Shown one piece after another: positions 17,714 to 28,352 of a stretch of DNA of 49,273 nt. Both the position numbers and the translations under genes were made by a program. Each line of letters starts with the position of its first letter. The stretch's first letter is position 1. Under the pieces are notes generated by a model, which was not told the DNA's origin, did not search any database, and saw nothing but the letters and a program-made list of their open reading frames with translations. The stretch is from Bacteroidales bacterium (GTDB taxonomy: Bacteria > Bacteroidota > Bacteroidia > Bacteroidales > M50B96), in the NCBI GenBank assembly GCA_018401015.1, contig JAGYLP010000014.1, positions 1 through 49,273 of the forward strand, read 5' to 3'.

Positions 17714-17992
17714 ATGTCTGAACTAACCATTAAACCACTTGGCACACGAGTTTTAGTGCTACCCATCGAAGCTGAAACAAAAACCGCCTCCGGCATCATT
17801 ATCCCCGATGCAGCCAAAGAAAAACCACTCCAGGGAGAGGTCGTCGCCGTTGGAAATGGAACCGAAGGAGAAAAAATGGAAGTAAAAGTAGGCGACAAAG
17901 TAATGTACGGTAAATACACCGGAACCGAAATCTCCCACCAAGGTAAAGACTACCTCATTATGAACCAATCCGACATTTTGGCAATTGTCTAA
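17714..17992 (+). CDS. groS: co-chaperonin GroES
   Basis: The 92-residue protein matches Hsp10: [20 protein letters not shown] with the mobile loop [16 protein letters not shown], and [12 protein letters not shown]. It forms the heptameric lid of GroEL. The gene precedes groEL by 54 bases. No CIRCE inverted repeat (TTAGCACTC type) is visible in the 180 bases upstream, so heat control by HrcA is not supported by the sequence. Confidence 0.97.
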   Translation: MSELTIKPLGTRVLVLPIEAETKTASGIIIPDAAKEKPLQGEVVAVGNGTEGEKMEVKVGDKVMYGKYTGTEISHQGKDYLIMNQSDILAIV

Positions 17993-18043
17993 TAATCCTA
18001 TCGAATCAACTAAAAATCAATATTAACCTTTTTAATCATTTAA

Positions 18044-19684
<1,641 letters not shown>

Positions 19685-19708
19685 TCTAACCCATCACAGC
19701 ATTATCCT

Positions 19709-19745
19709 AAAGGAGGAAGATCGTCGATTTTCCTCCTTTTTGTTT
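19709..19745 (+). terminator. intrinsic terminator after groEL
   Basis: AAAGGAGGAA pairs with TTCCTCCTTT across an 11-base loop, and a T run follows. It separates groEL from the convergent kinase gene. Confidence 0.85.
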
Positions 19746-19839
19746 TTGGGCTAAACCATCCATTCTCTTTTCAACCAAAAGAATAAAACTCCCAATTTGA
19801 ATGATTTTCGAGCTTTCCCGTGAGCTTCACCCCCTCGGC

Positions 19840-22800
19840 TTAACCTACAGGAAAACGAATCGTAAATTGAGTTCCCGAACCCGGATCGGTCGTGAATTCA
19901 ATACTCCCGCCCCACTCATCGACAATCCCTTTCACAATGGCTAAGCCTAAACCCATTCCACTCGATTTAGTGGTAAAATAAGGTTGAAAAATCTTTTCCT
20001 GTACCTCGGGCGAAATACCCTTTCCATTGTCGCGAATGCTAATCTCCACTTCGGAACCCAAGGCACGTAAACGCAGCTCAATCCGACCGGGCCGATCGGG
20101 CAAGATCGACTGCAAACTATTCTTAATCAAATTAATAAGCATCCTTCGTATCTGTTCCGAATTAGCTTCAACGATATATTCTTCGTCTTTCTCGGCTTGC
20201 AATTGAAAACTTGCCTGCTCGCTCGGACGATACAAATTCAACACCTCCTCTGCCACCCGGTAAAGCGATACAGACTCACGACGCGCCTGACGAATGGACG
20301 CAAAGTTGGAAAAATCGGTCGCTATCTCATTCAAACTGTCTATCTGATGAATCAAAACCGCCGCAGTATTTTCAATCCGACTCCGGTAATCGGCTCCCTC
20401 ATCTTGCATCAGCTTTTGCAAATACTGAATATGCAAACGCATCGGAGTGAGCGGATTTTTAATCTCGTGGGCAATCTGACGAGCCATTTCCCGCCAGGCC
20501 GATTCCCTTTCCGATCGAGCCAGCAGCTCTGCACTCCGCTCCAACTCCTCTACCATCCGATTATAATCGTGAATCAAATCGCCAATCTCATCCTGCTGCT
20601 CGTAAACAATCTTCTCGTTCCGCTTGCGCAAATCGATACTCCCCAATTTTTGTTGCAATTGTTCCAGCGGACGCGTAATCTTTTTCGAAACCAGTAAGGT
20701 AACCACCAAGGTAAACAAGATAAGTAGCAAATAGATGTTGGTAACCGCCGTCACTAACCCACTTATCTCCTTGATTATAAGTCCTTGCCGTGTAAAATAA
20801 GGCAAGTTCAAATAGGCTAAAATCTCGTTATTCTGATTCCGAAAAGGTACGTAGGCCGACAAGTAACTCAACTGGCCGATTGATTCCTTATGTACAAACA
20901 GCGCTTTATTCCCCGAGTGCAAAGCCCGATAAGCTTCGGGGTTCATCACACGCCCACTCAGGCGCTTGTCGAAAACCTCACTACGCGAGGTAGCCAGCAA
21001 TTTCCCATCGAGCCGATACAAATTAATGTCGGAATAAAACACATTACTAAACTTGATGAGCAAGCTCGTAATGTAATCGATTTGATCGGACTCAAGGCTG
21101 TTTTCGCGAGCCAGCTTATGTTCCAATTCGACTAAAACGGATTGAATCTTCTCATTTAAAATATCATAATGTTTATTATTGAACTGCTTCACACTGAAGT
21201 AAACCGTTCCTCCTCCAATGAGCAACATGGTTAAAACCACCACCATGATCATCGAAAACTGAATGCGGGTTTTGAAGTTGAAACGAAAATCGCGCAACTG
21301 ACTGGTAAAATTCAACAAGAAGTATAACAAGGTATAGCTCAAGTGAAAAATCACAAAGGTGTATGACAACAACACAAGTAAATCGAGCCAGGTAACAGCC
21401 TCGCTGCTAACTAAAATCACATTATCGGCATCGATTCGATACACCCGATGAGCGTAACCCTCCCACTCAATGCGGCTCCAGGCGTCCTGACTCTGGTAAA
21501 AAAGGTCGCCCTGCAAAGGATAATCGAAACTACCCGATTGCGTAATCAATTGTTTATCGCTGTACTTCGCATAGGAAAAACCATATCGGTCGAGTTCATT
21601 GTTCTGTTCCCCCTCAATTAACAACTCCGGATAACCTAACTCATTCGTAACCAGCCTACTATTCAACTCCAGAATAAGTACTCCCTCCAACTCCGGATAG
21701 TGAATTTTCCCTAAATACGTAATGGCGCCATCGTTGTAATCGATGTAATGAAAAGATTGCTGACTAACCTTGATGGCATTCTCCTGAATCAGCTCCTGAA
21801 AAAAGGAAATGCAGGGAACCACCCGTTCCTCCGGCTCAACGTATAAACTATCGCCGGGCAAGCACCAAAATCCTTGTAACAAGTATCGATTCCAATAACC
21901 GGAAAAATACTCCTCTTGCACATAATCTAAAACCTTCATCCAATCGGTTTCAGATACAAGTAAGTTGGCCAAATATTCATCGCGATCTATACGACTTTCA
22001 ATCTCCATAAGAAACATCTCGGCAATCTGGTCGCGTTCGTTCGCCAAATTGGAGGCATACACCGTTTTGAGTTCATCTTTCTTCCGCCCCCCCTCAATCT
22101 GAATGACTAAAGCAGCCAATACCGCACTCAAAACCAACAAAATAAGCTTCGACGAATAACTCAACCATTTCGCTGTGCGCCTACCCAGAAACAGCACGAA
22201 CCATAAACCAAAACCCAATACAGCTGTGTAGGCAAAAGCTTTCAGTTGAGTCACAACCATTACTCCAGCCAAAACCGCAAATAAAACAACCTGAATAAAG
22301 ACCCAATTCTTTCGCGCATGTTGAGGAATCCAAGAGATAGCCACATTGCTCAATATCAAATAAATAACCACCCAAAGAGCCATAATCCAAAAGGCGATAA
22401 GGGTAAAGGAATTGGTCTCTAGAATCCGATTCACCTCAAAATGAATGGTCGAATTTTCAATGAGTAAGTGCCACTGCAGCATCAAGGCATAAAATCCCAG
22501 AATGGGCAATACGAGCGATAAGCCTATTTTTAAAAAGCGATGAGCGTTTTCTTGCTTCGCTAATAAATGGTAACGTAGCCAACCGAAGAGTAAGAGGAAT
22601 AGCTGAATGCTGGTTATAAAATAATGCCCCAAGGATGCATACCAATCGGAATAAGCAAATTGATAGGGTTTAAACAACTCAAGTTCCAGAACAACTCCTG
22701 GCCAGGAGAAACCAAACAAGAGTATTTGCATCGACAAGTAGGCACTGGAAAGCCCTATGAAAGATGGCCAAAACCGACGCGTTCGCGCCACCCGCTCGCT

Positions 22801-23487
22801 CATCCAAACAAACAGCAAAAAGATGAATAAGAGGTAAGGAATTAAAGGACTAATCCACCCTGAGTTACCGGAAGAATGCTCTTCGTCGAAAACCAGCGAA
22901 AAAAGATAATCACCCGATGAATCGTAAAAAGGCATGCCCGCTTCCTCGAACTCGACCAAATAACTACCCTCGCAACTCGATGGAAAACCAGCAGGATAAT
23001 GATTTGTCAGAAATTCATTTTCATAAGCATATTCTACCCGAACCTGTACCAACAACACCCAGGTATAGGATTTCAATTCCTTCCGATAGGCAACATACCA
23101 GGTATTTCCAAAGAAGAGTAATCGCTCCGATTTCGAAATTTCATTCAGCGACTCCGGCATAAAATCACGATTCGTGTTCCAATGAACGAGTTGCGATTCG
23201 TAATACGTTAACAGACTCACTTCCTCGTCGAGTAGCCCGAGGGTTAAGGCGGTGTATGCTTCAGAATGCCATAAAGAATCGGGGCTGAAATCCGCAAAAT
23301 TGGCTAAGTCTTGCTCGATAGATTGGAGCAATTGCTCCTTTTCGTACCACCTTTCGGTTAAGCGATCAAAACAAACCGATTCAGCATCGGGCAAATAAGC
23401 CTGCGTGGAAGAAAACCACCATCCTCCCAAACTCAGTAGGAAAGCGATTAACCAATAAATCCCGGTAGTTCGAAAATACTGCTTCAT
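19840..23487 (-). CDS. large NtrY-like membrane sensor histidine kinase
   Basis: The protein has 1215 residues from the ATG at 23487, preceded by GGAAG. An upstream ATG at 23523 lies inside the conserved GDPYHH end of rlmH and is less likely. TM1 is followed by an extracytoplasmic region, then a run of about eight membrane helices, a second outside loop, and two more helices flanking a sensor domain. Next come HAMP (SKKITRPLEQLQQKLGSID) and HisKA with His1007 in ARQIAHEIKNPLTP. The N-box is INLIKNSLQSI and the G-boxes include DNGKGI and GMGLGLAIVKGI. The cytoplasmic half resembles NtrY. No response regulator lies beside it, and it is far longer than typical kinases. Confidence 0.88.
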   Translation of the reverse strand: MKQYFRTTGIYWLIAFLLSLGGWWFSSTQAYLPDAESVCFDRLTERWYEKEQLLQSIEQDLANFADFSPDSLWHSEAYTALTLGLLDEEVSLLTYYESQLVHWNTNRDFMPESLNEISKSERLLFFGNTWYVAYRKELKSYTWVLLVQVRVEYAYENEFLTNHYPAGFPSSCEGSYLVEFEEAGMPFYDSSGDYLFSLVFDEEHSSGNSGWISPLIPYLLFIFLLFVWMSERVARTRRFWPSFIGLSSAYLSMQILLFGFSWPGVVLELELFKPYQFAYSDWYASLGHYFITSIQLFLLLFGWLRYHLLAKQENAHRFLKIGLSLVLPILGFYALMLQWHLLIENSTIHFEVNRILETNSFTLIAFWIMALWVVIYLILSNVAISWIPQHARKNWVFIQVVLFAVLAGVMVVTQLKAFAYTAVLGFGLWFVLFLGRRTAKWLSYSSKLILLVLSAVLAALVIQIEGGRKKDELKTVYASNLANERDQIAEMFLMEIESRIDRDEYLANLLVSETDWMKVLDYVQEEYFSGYWNRYLLQGFWCLPGDSLYVEPEERVVPCISFFQELIQENAIKVSQQSFHYIDYNDGAITYLGKIHYPELEGVLILELNSRLVTNELGYPELLIEGEQNNELDRYGFSYAKYSDKQLITQSGSFDYPLQGDLFYQSQDAWSRIEWEGYAHRVYRIDADNVILVSSEAVTWLDLLVLLSYTFVIFHLSYTLLYFLLNFTSQLRDFRFNFKTRIQFSMIMVVVLTMLLIGGGTVYFSVKQFNNKHYDILNEKIQSVLVELEHKLARENSLESDQIDYITSLLIKFSNVFYSDINLYRLDGKLLATSRSEVFDKRLSGRVMNPEAYRALHSGNKALFVHKESIGQLSYLSAYVPFRNQNNEILAYLNLPYFTRQGLIIKEISGLVTAVTNIYLLLILFTLVVTLLVSKKITRPLEQLQQKLGSIDLRKRNEKIVYEQQDEIGDLIHDYNRMVEELERSAELLARSERESAWREMARQIAHEIKNPLTPMRLHIQYLQKLMQDEGADYRSRIENTAAVLIHQIDSLNEIATDFSNFASIRQARRESVSLYRVAEEVLNLYRPSEQASFQLQAEKDEEYIVEANSEQIRRMLINLIKNSLQSILPDRPGRIELRLRALGSEVEISIRDNGKGISPEVQEKIFQPYFTTKSSGMGLGLAIVKGIVDEWGGSIEFTTDPGSGTQFTIRFPVG

Positions 23488-23497
23488 GTAATCTTCC

Positions 23498-23968
23498 TTA
23501 TTCGTGATGATACGGGTCGCCATTTAAAATGCTCAATCCACGATACAACTGCTCCATAAAAATAGCCCGAACTAATTGGTGCGAAAAGGTCATCCGCGAC
23601 AAGGACATTTGCTCATTGGCCCGCCGATATACCTCGTCGGAAAAACCATAAGGCCCTCCTACAACAAAGCAAACCGAACGATACGAAGCGTTAAACCACG
23701 TATTTAGTTTAGAAGCAAAATCGACCGATGATAGCATTTTCCCCCCTTCGTCGAGCAAAACCAAATACGATTCCCCCACCACTTGCAGGATTTTTTCCCC
23801 TTCTTTCTTTTTCCTTACCTCCTCGGGCATTTTGGCAGCTTGCTTCACTTCCGGAATAATGAGCATACTAAAATTCACCTGTCGTTTAATCCGTTTTTCA
23901 TAATCGACTACTGCCTGTTGAACCCAATCGATACTCGTTTTTCCTACTAAAACCAGTTGAAGCTGCAT
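23498..23968 (-). CDS. rlmH: 23S rRNA pseudouridine-1915 N3-methyltransferase RlmH
   Basis: The 156-residue SPOUT methyltransferase carries GGPYGFSDEVYRRANEQMSL and SRMTFSHQLVRAIFMEQLYR and ends in GDPYHHE; the family's C-terminal motif is intact. It methylates the pseudouridine at position 1915 (E. coli numbering) in helix 69 of 23S rRNA, using S-adenosylmethionine. The stop lies 11 bases upstream of the kinase ATG at 23487, so the two form a minus-strand operon. A weak promoter-like TACCTTTA (minus strand, 24006-24013) lies 38 bases before the start. Confidence 0.97.
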   Translation of the reverse strand: MQLQLVLVGKTSIDWVQQAVVDYEKRIKRQVNFSMLIIPEVKQAAKMPEEVRKKKEGEKILQVVGESYLVLLDEGGKMLSSVDFASKLNTWFNASYRSVCFVVGGPYGFSDEVYRRANEQMSLSRMTFSHQLVRAIFMEQLYRGLSILNGDPYHHE

Positions 23969-24075
23969 GCCCGAATCCTGTATTTCGTGTATTGAAGTTT
24001 TGCTTTAAAGGTAAAAGATTCCCCTGGATTAATCGAAAGCCCTCGTAAGTTTTCCCAAATGAGATAATAATCAAT

Positions 24076-24083
24076 TACTTTTG
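24076..24083 (+). promoter_or_regulatory. candidate promoter -7 element for DUF4783-nadC operon
   Basis: TACTTTTG matches TAnnTTTG exactly. A TTTTC at 24050-24054 is 21 bases upstream and could serve as the -33 box. Transcription would start about 80 bases before the DUF4783 gene. Confidence 0.5.
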
Positions 24084-24171
24084 TAGAGGAGTAATTCCAT
24101 CAGAAGTTCATGGTAATGAGATACGCCTCCCTAAACTCTGATTGGAAAGCCTAAACTTGAAAAATCGTATC

Positions 24172-24585
24172 ATGATGAGCCATTTAATAAAACCCTTCCT
24201 CTTGTTGCTGCTCATGCACACAGGAAACTGGACCCTTCAGGCCCAACCAATTCAGGAAAGCTTGTTACAGGATTTAGCTCAACTCTTCGAGCGAGCTGCC
24301 ATTGACGAGCTAGCGGGCCATTTCGACTCCAATCTGCAATTAAACCTGCTCGACCAGAAAAATTTCTACAGCAAATCGCAAGCAAGCATCATTCTCAAGG
24401 AATTCTTTGCCGACAAGTCTATCAAATCATTCAGCATTCAGCATAAAGGAGGAGGCGAAACCAATTGGTTCATGGTTGGCCTGCTCCAAACTCAAAAGGA
24501 TTCCTATCGTATCTCGCTGCATTTGCGCGAAGTGGATCAAAAAAGACTCATTTCCTTTCTCAGTATCGAACCGAATAAACATTAA
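24172..24585 (+). CDS. DUF4783-family exported protein
   Basis: A 137-residue protein from ATG 24172 (24175 is possible; an earlier TTG at 24142 is unlikely). An export signal of about 25 residues ends in LQAQPIQ. The mature part has LAQLFERAAIDELAGHFDSN, IILKEFFADKS and GGGETNWFMVGLLQT, followed by a C-terminal RISLHLREV strand. This fits DUF4783, an NTF2-like fold seen before nadC in Bacteroidota. It ends 20 bases before nadC. No activity is known. Confidence 0.75.
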   Translation: MMSHLIKPFLLLLLMHTGNWTLQAQPIQESLLQDLAQLFERAAIDELAGHFDSNLQLNLLDQKNFYSKSQASIILKEFFADKSIKSFSIQHKGGGETNWFMVGLLQTQKDSYRISLHLREVDQKRLISFLSIEPNKH

Positions 24586-24605
24586 TCCCAAAATAGAAGC
24601 TATCC

Positions 24606-25481
24606 ATGCATCATCCTCACCAACAAAAAATTGCCGACTACAACGAACTGCTCGACCAACTCATTCGCACTGCATTTCTCGAAGACATTGGCGATGGCGA
24701 CCACACCAGCTTGTCAGTTATCCCGGAAAATTGGACCGGAGCAGCCGAGTTACTCATCAAAGATGAGGGGGTGATTGCCGGAATAGAGGTCGCGAAAAAA
24801 GTGTTCCAAACCTTCGATCCGGAACTGCAGTTTGAAGCCTTCCTAAGCGATGGCAGCACTGTAAGCAAAGGTCAAAAAGCCTTTCGGGTTAGCGGACGAA
24901 AAGTTTCTATTCTGCAAACCGAGCGACTGGTGCTCAACATCATGCAACGCATGAGCGGCATTGCCACACAAACAGCTGCCTACTGTGAGCGAATTGCTCC
25001 TTATAAAACGCAAATCCTCGACACCCGGAAAACAACTCCCGGCATGCGCATCCTCGACAAAGAAGCCGTTCGACTCGGTGGCGGCGCAAACCATCGCATG
25101 GGCTTATACGATATGATCATGATCAAAGACAATCACATCGACTTTGCCGGGGGCATCGAAGCAGCTATAACACGCGTTAAAACCTACCTACGCGAGAAGG
25201 ATAAAAGCCTTGCTATCGAAGTAGAAGCCCGCAACCTAACCGATGTGAAAGAGATTGTTCGCATTGGCGGAATTCACCGCATCATGCTCGATAATTTCAG
25301 CTTGGAAGAAACCCGTGAGGCGGTACAATTTATCCACGGTCGCTACGAAACCGAATCGTCGGGAGGAATTACATACGACACTATTGCCGATTATGCTGCC
25401 TGCGGAGTTGACTTCATTTCGGTTGGCGCACTCACGCATCAAATTAAAAGCCTCGACTTAAGCCTAAAAGCAAGCGAATAA
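24606..25481 (+). CDS. nadC: nicotinate-nucleotide pyrophosphorylase (quinolinate phosphoribosyltransferase)
   Basis: The 291-residue enzyme converts quinolinate and PRPP to nicotinate mononucleotide in NAD synthesis. Visible signatures are FLEDIGDGDHTS, LNIMQRMSGIAT, ILDTRKTTPGMRILDKEAV, GGGANHRMGLYDMIMIKDNH and IEVEAR; the Asp-Thr-Arg-Lys and Lys-Asp-Asn-His residues bind substrate. The stop is followed at once by the YihY start at 25482, so the genes are tightly coupled. No nadA or nadB lies in the window. Confidence 0.97.
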   Translation: MHHPHQQKIADYNELLDQLIRTAFLEDIGDGDHTSLSVIPENWTGAAELLIKDEGVIAGIEVAKKVFQTFDPELQFEAFLSDGSTVSKGQKAFRVSGRKVSILQTERLVLNIMQRMSGIATQTAAYCERIAPYKTQILDTRKTTPGMRILDKEAVRLGGGANHRMGLYDMIMIKDNHIDFAGGIEAAITRVKTYLREKDKSLAIEVEARNLTDVKEIVRIGGIHRIMLDNFSLEETREAVQFIHGRYETESSGGITYDTIADYAACGVDFISVGALTHQIKSLDLSLKASE

Positions 25482-26399
25482 ATGAGAGAGAAGGCATTGG
25501 CATGGTTTAAATCGGTCGAGGAAAAATCGAAAAACATCAGCTTCCCCGGTTTAGACGGAATACCCTTGTACGACGTAGCGGTATTTTTCATCAGAGGGTT
25601 GATGAAGGGCGCACTCACCACGCGCGCCTCGGCAGTAGCATTTAGCTTTTATTTGGCAATTTTCCCGGCAATCATCTTCGTATTCACGCTCATACCCTAC
25701 ATTCCAATCGATAATTTCCAGGAAAACCTGATTGCGCTCCTGCAAGATTTAATGCCCACTAATGCTTACGCTACTTTTCAGGAAATTTTGGAAGACATCA
25801 TTACCAAACCCCGTGGCGGGTTATTGAGCGTTGGTTTTGTGTTGGCACTGGTCTTTTCGACCAATGGGTTCAGCTCTTTAATCGATGCCTTCAATGCGAC
25901 CTACCACGATATCGAAACACGAACCTGGTTCGCCCAACGTGCGATCTCTTTCGCACTGGTAATCATCATCTTCCTGCTTTCATTTACCGCCGTAATCCTC
26001 ATCACCTTCGGGCAACAATTGCTTGAACTCATGCTCACCAAAGAGCTGCTACACGATTCATTTTCGCGTATCATTTTTTGGGCAGGAAAATGGGTCGTTG
26101 TCATTGCTCTCTTGCTATTTGCCTACTCGTCGCTCTTCTACCTCGGTCCGGTCCGAAAAAAAGGATGGCGTTTTATCTCGGCCGGCTCAACCCTGGCAAC
26201 CACCATTTCTATCCTAATTTCCGTTGGATTTTCTTATTACATCAATAATTTCGGTAACTACAATTCGCTCTATGGCTCGATAGGAACCGTTTTAGTAATC
26301 CTCATGTGGCTTTATCTGAATTCAGTGGCATTACTCATTGGATTTGAGCTAAACGCCAGCATTCGCAATGCACGATCGGGAAATCAAACGAGCGTCTAA
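25482..26399 (+). CDS. YihY/virulence factor BrkB family membrane protein
   Basis: The 305-residue protein has six predicted membrane helices. Family signatures include TTRASAVAFSFYLAIFPAII and LVFSTNGFSSLIDAFNATY. It starts on the base after the nadC stop. YihY-type proteins are inner-membrane proteins of unclear function, once misnamed as ribonuclease BN. The N-terminal 40 residues are cytosolic. I see no particular reason for a link to NAD synthesis beyond the shared operon. Confidence 0.92.
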   Translation: MREKALAWFKSVEEKSKNISFPGLDGIPLYDVAVFFIRGLMKGALTTRASAVAFSFYLAIFPAIIFVFTLIPYIPIDNFQENLIALLQDLMPTNAYATFQEILEDIITKPRGGLLSVGFVLALVFSTNGFSSLIDAFNATYHDIETRTWFAQRAISFALVIIIFLLSFTAVILITFGQQLLELMLTKELLHDSFSRIIFWAGKWVVVIALLLFAYSSLFYLGPVRKKGWRFISAGSTLATTISILISVGFSYYINNFGNYNSLYGSIGTVLVILMWLYLNSVALLIGFELNASIRNARSGNQTSV

Positions 26400-26440
26400 G
26401 CATTTATTTTCTTCACCGCCTAAAATTTCGATTCAATCGT

Positions 26441-26448
26441 TACATTTG
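26441..26448 (+). promoter_or_regulatory. candidate promoter -7 element for glsA-glsB
   Basis: TACATTTG matches TAnnTTTG exactly and lies 16 bases before the ATG of glsA, implying a very short leader. No clear -33 box is seen. Confidence 0.5.
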
Positions 26449-26464
26449 CACAAATTTGAAAATT

Positions 26465-27343
26465 ATGAATGAAGTTTCAGCTTCAGGGAAATTCATCGAC
26501 ATAGAAAAAGTGTTCAAGCAAAAAAATGCTGGCTTGGGAAAATGGATCCCGGGTTTCGTTTTTAGCTTCATTCGCCGTATCATTCACGAAACTGAAATAA
26601 ACGCTTTTTTAGAAAGGAATAATAATGAGTGGGGCATCCCTTTCCTGAAACAGGTAACCGGATATTTCAATGCGAGCTACGAGCTGGTTGGGAAAGAAAA
26701 CTTGCCGGAATCGCCACGGGTGGTCTTCGCCGCCAATCATCCCTTAGGAGGCATGGAAGGGATTGTACTTACCGAAATCATTGCCGATCAATATGGCGAT
26801 GCTCGCGTTCCGGTAAACGATATTCTTTTGAGTATCAAAAACTTCAAACCGCTTTTTATTCCTATTAATAAGCACGGAATGAGTTCCAAAGAAGCCATTC
26901 TCGAATTTGATGAAAACTATAAAAGCGATCGGGCCATGCTGATGTTTCCGGCGGGCTATGTCTCCCGAAAAAATCAAGGAGTGATTCGCGATATTCCCTG
27001 GAGAAAAACCTTCATCAGCAAAGCAAAAGAACATCAGCGAATGATTATTCCAACCTTCGTGGAAGCAACTAACTCCAAGCGTTTTTATCGGGTAGCTTCC
27101 TTTCGGAAATTTTTCGGCATCAAAGCAAACCTGGAAATGTTCCTGCTTCCCGATGAACTCTTTCGTCAGAAAAACAGTAAGCTTCGGTTCTATTTCGGTC
27201 AAGCCGTTCCTCCCGACTTTTTCGACAAACGACACCGACCCCAGGATTGGGCCCTTTTGCTCCAAAACTATGTGTACGAACTCCCCAAAGGAGAAAAACG
27301 AAGTTTCATGGAAATGATTGATTCCCAAGCCCTGTCCTTGTAA
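26465..27343 (+). CDS. glsA: glycine/ornithine lipid O-acyltransferase (GlsA-like)
   Basis: A 292-residue protein from ATG 26465; a TTG at 26456 is possible. It belongs to the lysophospholipid acyltransferase family, with acyl-binding motif FAANHPLGGMEG, FIPINKHG, and MFPAGYVSRKNQGVIRDI. The next gene encodes a GNAT-type N-acyltransferase. In Bacteroides, GlsB adds an acyl group to glycine and GlsA adds the second, giving diacyl glycine lipids, which matches this pair. The catalytic His is present. The acidic residue of the motif is Glu where I would expect Asp, which may affect activity. Substrate choice (glycine or ornithine) cannot be read from sequence. Confidence 0.8.
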   Translation: MNEVSASGKFIDIEKVFKQKNAGLGKWIPGFVFSFIRRIIHETEINAFLERNNNEWGIPFLKQVTGYFNASYELVGKENLPESPRVVFAANHPLGGMEGIVLTEIIADQYGDARVPVNDILLSIKNFKPLFIPINKHGMSSKEAILEFDENYKSDRAMLMFPAGYVSRKNQGVIRDIPWRKTFISKAKEHQRMIIPTFVEATNSKRFYRVASFRKFFGIKANLEMFLLPDELFRQKNSKLRFYFGQAVPPDFFDKRHRPQDWALLLQNYVYELPKGEKRSFMEMIDSQALSL

Positions 27344-27404
27344 GTGATGTTAAACCTTAATGTGTACAAACCCGCGCAGCCAACACTCAACCGTTTGTAA
27401 TCCA

Positions 27405-28352
27405 ATGAAGAAGATAATAGCACCGATTCCCGTTGAAGTCCTCAAGTCTGAGCTGACCCCGGAACGTTTTGTTCGATACACCAACAATTCAGGAAACGAA
27501 ATCTACATCATTAATCACCATAATGCTCCGAATGTAATGCTCGAGATTGGCCGACTGCGGGAAGAATCCTTCCGTGTTGGCGGTGGAGGTACCGGCGAAG
27601 AAATCGATATCGACTATTACGACACGAAAGAAAACCCCTACGATCAACTCCTGGTTTGGGATCCCGACAATGAATTGATTTTAGGAGGATACCGATTTTT
27701 CAATTGCCAAGGATCGAGATGCCTGAACCCCAAGAAAAAACCCGATTTAAGCACCACGCATCTCTTTCATTTTAGCGACGATTTCATCCAAAATTACTTA
27801 CCCCATACCATCGAACTCGGTCGATCCTTTGTCCACGCCGACTACCAAAGCGGGAAAGAAGGCAGAAAGGGTATTTACGCACTCGATAATCTTTGGGACG
27901 GACTGGGAGCGCTCATCGTTGAGCATCCCGAAATCAAGTATTTCTTCGGAAAAATTACCATGTACCCTGGATTCCACACACTCAGCCGCGACTTGATTCT
28001 CTATTTCATGCACAAGTATTTTACCGATACCGAACGCTTGGTTGTGCCCATACATCCTGTGCCCTTTCTACACAACCGGGAAATGTTAGATGAAATCCTT
28101 ACCGGAAGCTCTTACGAAGAAAACTACAAAATCATGTCGCAGTTCGTTCGATCGAATGGAAGCACCATTCCGCCCTTATTTAGCTCGTACATGAGCTTAT
28201 CGGCTAGCATGAAATGTTTCGGAACGGCTATTAATCCCGAATTCGGATCGGTGGAAGAGACAGGTATCCTAATTACAATTGGCGATATTTTCGAAGGGCG
28301 TATCGACCGACATGTGCAAACTTATCAGAAGCCGGGCGAGAACAACGACTAA
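27405..28352 (+). CDS. glsB: GNAT-type N-acyltransferase for glycine/ornithine lipids (GlsB-like)
   Basis: A 315-residue protein from ATG 27405; an upstream ATG at 27360 adds 15 residues that do not look conserved. It has IGRLREESFRVGGGGTGEEI, a later IELGRSFVHADYQ block and KYFFGKITMYPGFH, typical of the hemolysin-like GNAT acyltransferases that make lyso-ornithine or lyso-glycine lipids. It would N-acylate the amino acid using acyl-ACP. The start lies about 60 bases after glsA. Its stop overlaps that of purF (opposite strand) by a few bases. Confidence 0.83.
   Translation: MKKIIAPIPVEVLKSELTPERFVRYTNNSGNEIYIINHHNAPNVMLEIGRLREESFRVGGGGTGEEIDIDYYDTKENPYDQLLVWDPDNELILGGYRFFNCQGSRCLNPKKKPDLSTTHLFHFSDDFIQNYLPHTIELGRSFVHADYQSGKEGRKGIYALDNLWDGLGALIVEHPEIKYFFGKITMYPGFHTLSRDLILYFMHKYFTDTERLVVPIHPVPFLHNREMLDEILTGSSYEENYKIMSQFVRSNGSTIPPLFSSYMSLSASMKCFGTAINPEFGSVEETGILITIGDIFEGRIDRHVQTYQKPGENND

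Noticed and set aside
23487-23523. Upstream ATG (23523) as start of the large kinase
   Set aside because: The ATG falls in the conserved last codons of rlmH; the ATG at 23487 follows a GGAAG and is better placed.
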